A stretch of DNA of 56,609 bases from an uncultured Muribaculaceae bacterium. Lineage in GTDB: Bacteria; Bacteroidota; Bacteroidia; Bacteroidales; Muribaculaceae. Shown here piece after piece: positions 51,458-56,609 of the stretch. Under the pieces are notes generated by a model. That model saw nothing but the letters and a program-made list of their open reading frames with translations, did no database searches and was not told the origin of the DNA. Position 1 is the stretch's first letter; each line of letters starts with the position of its first letter. The DNA is taken from NCBI GenBank assembly GCA_910583795.1, contig CAJTZQ010000015.1, forward strand, positions 1 to 56,609, read 5' to 3'. A program made the translations under genes and the position numbers.

Positions 51458-52830
51458 CTTAGTATAGGAGGTGTTGAATGGTTAGGAATATATGTTTTAA
51501 GAGGTGCATGGTCAGATCCATCTCTAAATATTTTTAAACCCATGTTTCTTAAAATTAAATTTTCAACTTGAATTGGTATTATATGTTGTGAATGAGCATC
51601 CGAATACCCTAATCTGAGCGATCTTCCATGACCGATAATTTCATGCCCAACAGTTGCTGGTCTATTAGTCAGATGAGCTGCATTGGATTTCATGACTAAC
51701 GATAATGTCCCAATTTTAGTAGGGGTAGTCGAACCTTCTCCACATAGTGCTTGTACGAACTGAGAATAACCACCTTTAATATTAGATGCCATTTCAGATG
51801 AAATTCCCATAGAATTGAGCACTGGAGAATATATTTCCAAAGATGATTGTGACATTTCTTGACCCATAGAAAGGTATTCTATAGTATGGATATCTGAAGA
51901 ATTAATAGTGTTAACCACCATGTCTACCAAAGCCTGCTGATCTTCATTGAGTGAAACACCGTCAAATGCCTCTGTAAGTGCCTCTTTTGAAATAGGTGCG
52001 ATTGATTTACCGTTTTGCTTCTTTCCTGATTGCACTATAAGATTTCTGAATTTTGCAAATTCATCACCATTAAACATGGCTCTAAAATCTTCCACAGCCA
52101 TGGCCGCATCTTTCTTAGAAACGCCTTTGACCTCGCCACCGGTCGGATTGACGAAGTTGATCGGGTTGGCGTTGCAATAGGCGTAGGGTGACAGCCACGG
52201 GAATTTCTCTGCCTCCGGGTCGATCGTCGTGAACCGCTGGAAGGAGGCTACATAGTTACGCGCCTCGAAATCGTATTCGTTCAATGCCCCTCCCGCCATT
52301 CTCTCCTTCCCGCCGAAAAGATAACGGTTGCCGGATGCACTGTTGCCGTACTCCGGCTCAAGCCAAGGCTCTCCCGATGCATAGTGTCAGTCCGCTGTAC
52401 CAACTTCCCGGTCTTGTCGTATACCCCGATATTGTTACCCTGAAAATCCGTAAGATAATAATACGGATTTCCCGCCGAATCGAAGAACCCTCCCGGAAAC
52501 CGCGACATCACAATAGCATTCTTGCTTACGACATGCCCGTTGCCGGTATAGCTCTTTGTCTCAGTGGACTGCACTCCTCCAGAAGAGTTGTATATGTTGA
52601 GGGTCGTTGCCGTCTTCCTTCCGAGACCGTCCCGCGTCACGGTCATCTGTACCCCGGACGATTTCTCAGATGTCAGCATACCGTTGTTGTCGTAGGAGAC
52701 CGATGTGACTCCACGTGTGCCGTCAGAAGTCAGCCGTCCGGAGGCGTCGTAACCCAAAGAGTATGTGCCGCTCTTCCTGATGCCTGTCCTCCTGTCATAT
52801 ACCTGAGCACCCGTGCTAAGTCTGAACGAT
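51454..52830 (-). pseudogene. 5'-truncated, frameshifted RHS protein with zinc-metallopeptidase-like tip
   Basis: The core end is typical RHS: YD-repeat pieces (GYDASGRLTSDGTRG), YYLTDFQGNNIGVYDKTGKLVQRTD, then YGNSASGNRYLFGGKERM and the core-end FTTIDPEAEKFPWLSPYAYCNANPINFVNPTG. Between them the frame changes near 52383-52386: restoring one T turns TDTMHRES into TDYYASGEPWLEPEYG, as the family expects. There is no N-terminal part; the frame is closed by a stop near 52886 and no good start exists. The tip (about 220 residues) contains VGHEIIGHGRSLRLG, an HExxH zinc motif (51645-51628), with the possible third ligand in IPIQVENLILRN. The tip frame itself is intact. Such tips are toxins delivered by RHS proteins, or silent cassettes for replacement. 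Confidence 0.82.
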
Positions 52831-52898
52831 TGATTAAAGGTTCGGGAGTGACTTAAGGGATGGCAGAAGGTCCGGAAAGATTTGTTATACCATTAAAA

Positions 52899-54164
52899 TT
52901 ATAAATCGGTGATTCTTCCCGACAACACCCATGCTCCGGTGCTGAATTCCTTTATAAAGAAATAGAACGGACGATCAACCTTTACGGTATAGGATTCCCC
53001 GGGTTTTATTTCGGGAGCTGTAAACACGTCATTCCCTACTGTTGTCGCTGCGGCTTCAACTCCTTTCTCATCTATACGGAATGAAGTCGCCTGATAGAAA
53101 TCCAACAGTCCAGACATTGCAGGATCTAACATTTCCAACATGATTTCCCTATTGGCAATCGGAAGTTTACCTTCATCAAATATATCGTTTAGCCACAATG
53201 CCCTGTTCACCTCAAATTTCGGAAGATAGACGTCAAGCCAGACATTCACCGCATCCTCCGAAAGCTGGTCGAGCGTTTCCGACGTGAGGAGTTTATTGGC
53301 TTCCGCCAGTGAGAGTCTTTCATCAGGAACTACAAATTTGATCAGATAGGAGCAATTCCCGAACGCCAGTGTGAAGATTTCAAAGTCATCAGTCCTGTTA
53401 TAATAGATATTGTGCTTCGATGAATGCATCATGTCAACTTCCGTATCTCCGTTGACACCATGAAAGACATCCCTCCCTGTATCTTCCTTTGAGAAGTATT
53501 TCTCATCCCACACCCCATTAAAGTACATGCTGTTGAGAAGTATTACCCTACACCCCGGTTTAACCTGGTCCGTCACTTCCGGGATGAGTCCGTTGGTGTG
53601 TGTGGAGCTCCATCTGTTTATCTTCTGAAGAGTCTTGTCAAGACCGGTTCTGAAATTCTCATAGCATACCTGCGCCATGTAATCCGACTGGACCCGGGAA
53701 GAGAACGCCCCGTTAAGTTTATGTTCATCACTTACCCATACAGAGTTTGCAAGTCGCAGTTCCGTTGTCCTGTCTGCCTTAGGCAACTCATCGATCAACC
53801 GCCTGCTCAAGGAGTTGACAGCATCAATGTCGCCTATCCCGAGATAAGCGGCTATCTCCTGTCGTTCTTCTTCTTCCACGCCGTTGGCGAGCATTGATAG
53901 AAGCATGGATGCTGACAACGGCGAAACAACTATATTTTGGGATCCCTCAGATTTTTCATCCATATACCGCACTGCATCCGTGGTGAACTTCACGTAAAAA
54001 CCCTTCAGCTCGGAAGCGGCGGCACGTGTGGCTTCATCCAGAACTATCTCCGTCCTGTCCTGAGGAGCATCAGTCTTATCCTCGGATGAACACGATGGAA
54101 ACATAATTGCTAAAGACAGTATGGTCAATGGCAAAATCACTTGTAGTATATAATACTTTTTCAT
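52899..54164 (-). CDS. serpin-family protease inhibitor lipoprotein
   Basis: 421 residues. A hydrophobic start ends in lipobox FPSC (Cys25), so it is probably a surface or periplasmic lipoprotein. The serpin fold is evident: NIVVSPLSASMLLSMLANGVEEEERQEIAAYLG, LRLANSVWVSDE, ILLNSMYFNGVWDEKYF and VDRPFYFFIKEFSTGAWVLSGRI. The hinge EKGVEAAATTVG has small residues, as needed for an inhibitory serpin. Counting from the hinge as in antitrypsin puts P1 at Thr (P2 Phe, P1' Ala) in GNDVFTAPE, with an uncertainty of one residue; if P1 is Phe, a chymotrypsin-like target would fit. It lies 31 bp downstream of the C10 protease gene and may protect the cell from host proteases or from its neighbour. Confidence 0.93.
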   Translation of the reverse strand: MKKYYILQVILPLTILSLAIMFPSCSSEDKTDAPQDRTEIVLDEATRAAASELKGFYVKFTTDAVRYMDEKSEGSQNIVVSPLSASMLLSMLANGVEEEERQEIAAYLGIGDIDAVNSLSRRLIDELPKADRTTELRLANSVWVSDEHKLNGAFSSRVQSDYMAQVCYENFRTGLDKTLQKINRWSSTHTNGLIPEVTDQVKPGCRVILLNSMYFNGVWDEKYFSKEDTGRDVFHGVNGDTEVDMMHSSKHNIYYNRTDDFEIFTLAFGNCSYLIKFVVPDERLSLAEANKLLTSETLDQLSEDAVNVWLDVYLPKFEVNRALWLNDIFDEGKLPIANREIMLEMLDPAMSGLLDFYQATSFRIDEKGVEAAATTVGNDVFTAPEIKPGESYTVKVDRPFYFFIKEFSTGAWVLSGRITDL

Positions 54165-54195
54165 AATTTTTTATAATTTATAACATTAAGAATAA

Positions 54196-55641
54196 TCACT
54201 TTATATCTGATCTCTTATATATTTTATGGGACAGGTTGAATAAATGACCTCCTGCACTCCAATCATCACTATGTGGACTCCAATACGTATCATCATAATA
54301 TCCGGAATATCCCCAATTCATCGCTATCGATGATTCTGTAAATGTTTGTTCCATCTCCTTGGTGTAAGCATATTGCAAAATATTACCGCTCTCATCCACT
54401 TTGTCAGACATAAATGGATCAGGTCCCGGTCCTGTCCAAGGATCTCGGATAAGGCCATAAGTATACTTGATTTTTCTAATATTCTGTTTATATCTATCAA
54501 TTAAAAAAGCATGCCCACCTATTTTGTCTTTGGGCTTTCCGTTAGAATATTTATTAGATTCTGTGGTTCCTAATACAGGATATTTAGAAATTAAAGATTT
54601 TTCTACATATGTATAGTCAAAATCGACAGAAGTAAAACTTACATTATACGTCGCATTCAGAAAACTTTTGATTGAAGAATCGGATACCGAGGCTCCATCA
54701 AGTTTATATATCGTATTAAGTTTTCTTCCTAAATCCCCAAGGAATATAGCCGTGGCATCCAATCCGATACTACCATACTTATAAACCGTAGCCATCCTAT
54801 CCCATTGATTAGGATTACTCCCTGAAAAGGTAAAGTCTATACCATTATTGATTGGAATTGCAGTATCTGCAGCCCCATATGGAACTTCATTATAAAAATG
54901 GGTATAATAAAAATATTGTCCTATAGCAACTGCTACACACCCTACCGGAGCAGCCTCAAGTATATTATCTTCGTTTATAATATACTTTGAATACCTATTC
55001 CAAGGGAAATCTTGATCCCATTTTGTTATTGTAAGCTTAGGAGATTTATAAGTAGATTCAGAAATAATTTCTGATTTCAATAATGTCCATCTCCCTGTTG
55101 GAGCTTCAGAATATGTTATGGCTTTTGTCTTACCATTTCCCTTCTCTATAATATACCCCTGCTTTAAATCTTCTTCATCCACTACAGCTATTTTCCAGGA
55201 TGGATGTACACCTTCCACATTATCTCGAGAGATTTGGCTAAAATCTTTTGCCGTTTCAATAATCAAATCTTTAAGAGCCTTCGGCATATCAGGATCATCA
55301 AGACTAAAAATGCCGGTATCTGATGAAAATGGAACCATGTCTACAGCATGACATGTGGAATATACTTCCCAACCATCCTTATATTGAGCAACAAATAACA
55401 ACGTATCCCCATTTTCAACATACGGAGTTAATGAAACTTCAGCAACGGCTCTGGTGGCAGGTCTACCTTTCTGATATCCTCCATATCGTGATGACAAGAT
55501 ATTGACCATAATATCGTGTTCAACACCTTCCAAATCCTCCACGTCAACAATGCGGTCAGAAAGCTCAAGCAATTCATCGGAATTCTGTTGGCAAGAATAT
55601 AAAATAAATGCAACCGAAAATAATAAAAATATTTGTTTCAT
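54196..55641 (-). CDS. C10-family (streptopain-like) cysteine peptidase lipoprotein
   Basis: 481 residues. Lipobox LYSC (Cys17). A Spi-type propeptide region (about 25-200) is followed by the mature peptidase: nucleophile Cys235 in AAPVGCVAVAIGQYFYYTHF, His377 in KIGGHAFLIDRYK and the oxyanion/active-site Trp in SIAMNWGYSGYYDD. This is the pattern of SpeB and of the C10 proteases of Bacteroides. The order propeptide, peptidase is complete and the key residues are there, so it should be active once the propeptide is removed. A consensus promoter about 170 bp upstream is overlapped by a 38-bp palindrome. The upstream small lipoprotein and the downstream serpin may both be inhibitors. Confidence 0.93.
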   Translation of the reverse strand: MKQIFLLFSVAFILYSCQQNSDELLELSDRIVDVEDLEGVEHDIMVNILSSRYGGYQKGRPATRAVAEVSLTPYVENGDTLLFVAQYKDGWEVYSTCHAVDMVPFSSDTGIFSLDDPDMPKALKDLIIETAKDFSQISRDNVEGVHPSWKIAVVDEEDLKQGYIIEKGNGKTKAITYSEAPTGRWTLLKSEIISESTYKSPKLTITKWDQDFPWNRYSKYIINEDNILEAAPVGCVAVAIGQYFYYTHFYNEVPYGAADTAIPINNGIDFTFSGSNPNQWDRMATVYKYGSIGLDATAIFLGDLGRKLNTIYKLDGASVSDSSIKSFLNATYNVSFTSVDFDYTYVEKSLISKYPVLGTTESNKYSNGKPKDKIGGHAFLIDRYKQNIRKIKYTYGLIRDPWTGPGPDPFMSDKVDESGNILQYAYTKEMEQTFTESSIAMNWGYSGYYDDTYWSPHSDDWSAGGHLFNLSHKIYKRSDIK

Positions 55642-55810
55642 AATGTCATAGGTTTAAAGATTATTAGAGTTTAAATAAAATTTTTTGTTATCGTGAGCAC
55701 GTGTGTGCGTATATACAAAAAATTATATGATTTAATGTCTATTACAAATATAGATTCAGCACATAAAAGTATGATATGATTAGAGATAAGAGATGTTTTT
55801 ATAGCTTTTG

Positions 55811-55842
55811 CAAATTTAAGTCCACATTTTTCATGAAGCAAA
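55811..55842 (-). promoter_or_regulatory. Bacteroidales-type promoter for the C10 protease gene
   Basis: On the minus strand TTTG (55842-55839), a 20-bp spacer and TAAATTTG (55818-55811) match the consensus perfectly. Transcription would start near 55805, giving a leader of about 165 nt before the ATG at 55641. A second -7-like box, TATATTTG (55752-55745), lies closer to the gene but lacks a -33 partner. Confidence 0.75.
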
Positions 55843-55877
55843 TAAATTTATATGTTATATAACATATAAATTTATTT
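55840..55877. promoter_or_regulatory. perfect 38-bp palindrome overlapping the C10 promoter
   Basis: Each base from 55840 to 55877 pairs with its mirror base around a centre between 55858 and 55859. The core is GTTATATAAC, and the arms continue in AT only apart from the core G and C. It covers three of the four bases of the -33 box of the C10 promoter. A dimeric repressor or activator site is a natural reading; it could also act as a hairpin at the end of the upstream lipoprotein transcript, whose stop codon is about 130 bp away. Confidence 0.8.
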
Positions 55878-56007
55878 CAATGTCTATTAAATGGGTCAAC
55901 TGAAATGACAAAAGGACCGGAATATTGGTATTGGCTTGAATCAGAAAGGTTGACAATCATCTTTTCGAGTGTCTATGATAAATATCAAAAATATAATATG
56001 TCTCATG

Positions 56008-56397
56008 TCAGTATCGTTTTAAGATTTTAATTTCACATTTCCATAAAGGTTCATCATCATAAGGGTATAACGTATACAGAGCCTTAGCAGATAAAATGAT
56101 AAATGATAGCTTTTGATTGACTTCAAGTTCCACCTCCGGGGAATCTGAAATATAGCCATACATCAACTGGTTTATACCAGGCATATTTATATCAGCATCC
56201 TTGTCATTATAAGGACTATGTGTAACCTTAATTGTAAAAGTTCCAGGTATTGCCTTCTGCACGTAACCTTCATAAACTTCTTTTGAGAAATCATCTTTTG
56301 AGAAATCATCATCTTTATCACACCCCTCCAGTCCGATGGCTCCCAATAGCATTATTAGGCTCCACAACAACAAGCCGATTTTGAGTTTCTGTTTCAT
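56008..56397 (-). CDS. small lipoprotein, possible inhibitor of the C10 protease
   Basis: 129 residues. Signal peptide with lipobox IGLEGC (Cys26), then an acidic linker with the duplicated DDFSKDDFSK caused by a 15-bp tandem repeat (56281-56310), then a beta-rich domain (AIPGTFTIKVTHSPYND, VELEVNQKLSFIIL, PLWKCEIKILKRY). I do not recognise a named family. Bacteroides C10 protease genes are known to be accompanied by small staphostatin-like inhibitor lipoproteins; the size, lipobox and position next to the protease fit, but I see no diagnostic motif. A TATATTTG -7 box lies at 56474-56467, about 70 bp upstream. Confidence 0.6.
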   Translation of the reverse strand: MKQKLKIGLLLWSLIMLLGAIGLEGCDKDDDFSKDDFSKEVYEGYVQKAIPGTFTIKVTHSPYNDKDADINMPGINQLMYGYISDSPEVELEVNQKLSFIILSAKALYTLYPYDDEPLWKCEIKILKRY

Positions 56398-56609
56398 AAT
56401 GTAAGTTTTTTATGTTAGAAATAATGGTTAACCAGTCAGCTTTGCGAAAATTGGTTAATCTCATGGCAAATATAATCAAAAAAATCACTATATCCTAATG
56501 TTTTTGAAAAAAATCTTATATACCCTTTTCTCGCTGAACCTGAATTGTAAAAAAATAAGAGGTTGTTTAAAAACGATTGTTAACGGAAGTGAGTTTGCGT
56601 AGGGTAATC
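56398..56609. other. right edge, leader of the small lipoprotein gene
   Basis: Contains an inverted repeat GTTAACCA / TGGTTAAT (about 56428-56459) between the -7-like box and the gene. The last 50 bp (from GAGGTTGTTTAAAAACG near 56561) look like the terminal repeat of an insertion element to the eye, but only one end is in the window. No gene seen. Confidence 0.35.

Noticed and set aside
1..56609. tRNA or rRNA genes
   Set aside because: The intergenic stretches were read for cloverleaf arms and rRNA-like sequence; nothing suitable was found.

Overview
The window looks like chromosomal DNA of a gut-type member of the order Bacteroidales. The gene content (type IX secretion genes porU/porV, a long tricorn-type S41 peptidase, DUF3822 and DUF6155 genes, C10 peptidase, serpin and RHS genes) and several promoters of the Bacteroidales form (TTTG, 19-20 bp, TANNTTTG) support this. 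A family such as Muribaculaceae would fit, but that is an inference. No tRNA, rRNA, CRISPR array or complete insertion sequence was found.

Layout. 0.2-6.1 kb: a trans-4-hydroxyproline catabolic unit (glycyl-radical dehydratase HypD, its radical-SAM activase, P5C dehydrogenase, and a lipoprotein with an HExxH motif). 6.4-13.5 kb: an accessory block in which a small secreted protein, a TonB-receptor-like outer-membrane protein, an ABC exporter with a C39 leader-peptidase domain and a 59-residue HlyD-like membrane stub lead into a membrane-bound TPR-HTH regulator. The core of this block is visibly richer in G+C than its flanks. 13.5-17.5 kb (minus): sufS-sufD-sufC and a CvpA-family gene, with no sufB. 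17.6-28.6 kb (plus): GH25 lysozyme, then porU-rex-(FAH-like)-porV-ispF-UvrD helicase, then a TPR protein. 28.6-39.5 kb (minus): dnaJ, grpE, ispE, MATE transporter, S9 peptidase, ribBA, rsmD, DUF3822, asparaginase. 39.5-41 kb: a 200-bp folded palindromic element and a DUF1460 protein that has lost catalytic residues. 41-45.2 kb (plus): RNA methyltransferase, DUF6155, and neuD-neuB-neuC for sialic-acid-type sugars without neuA. 45.2-49.8 kb: tricorn-type peptidase and a divergent choloylglycine-hydrolase-family enzyme. 50-52.9 kb: a decayed RHS locus whose tip carries a zinc-metallopeptidase motif, with a frameshifted putative immunity gene behind it and an orphan 59-bp RHS fragment further on. 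52.9-56.4 kb: serpin lipoprotein, C10 (streptopain-like) protease lipoprotein and a small lipoprotein that may be its inhibitor, with a perfect 38-bp palindrome overlapping the protease promoter.

Working together. Extracellular proteolysis is a recurring theme (S9, S41, C10, an HExxH lipoprotein, an RHS metallopeptidase tip, a serpin), and HypD to P5C dehydrogenase would turn hydroxyproline from collagen-like peptides into glutamate. The most unusual points are the C39 exporter island with a HlyD stub, two arrays of 7-bp CTCAANN repeats that run up to start codons (ispF and the stub gene), the RHS toxin remnants, two probable pseudoenzymes (FAH-like and DUF1460), the missing sufB and neuA, and the palindromes at 39.6 and 55.9 kb.
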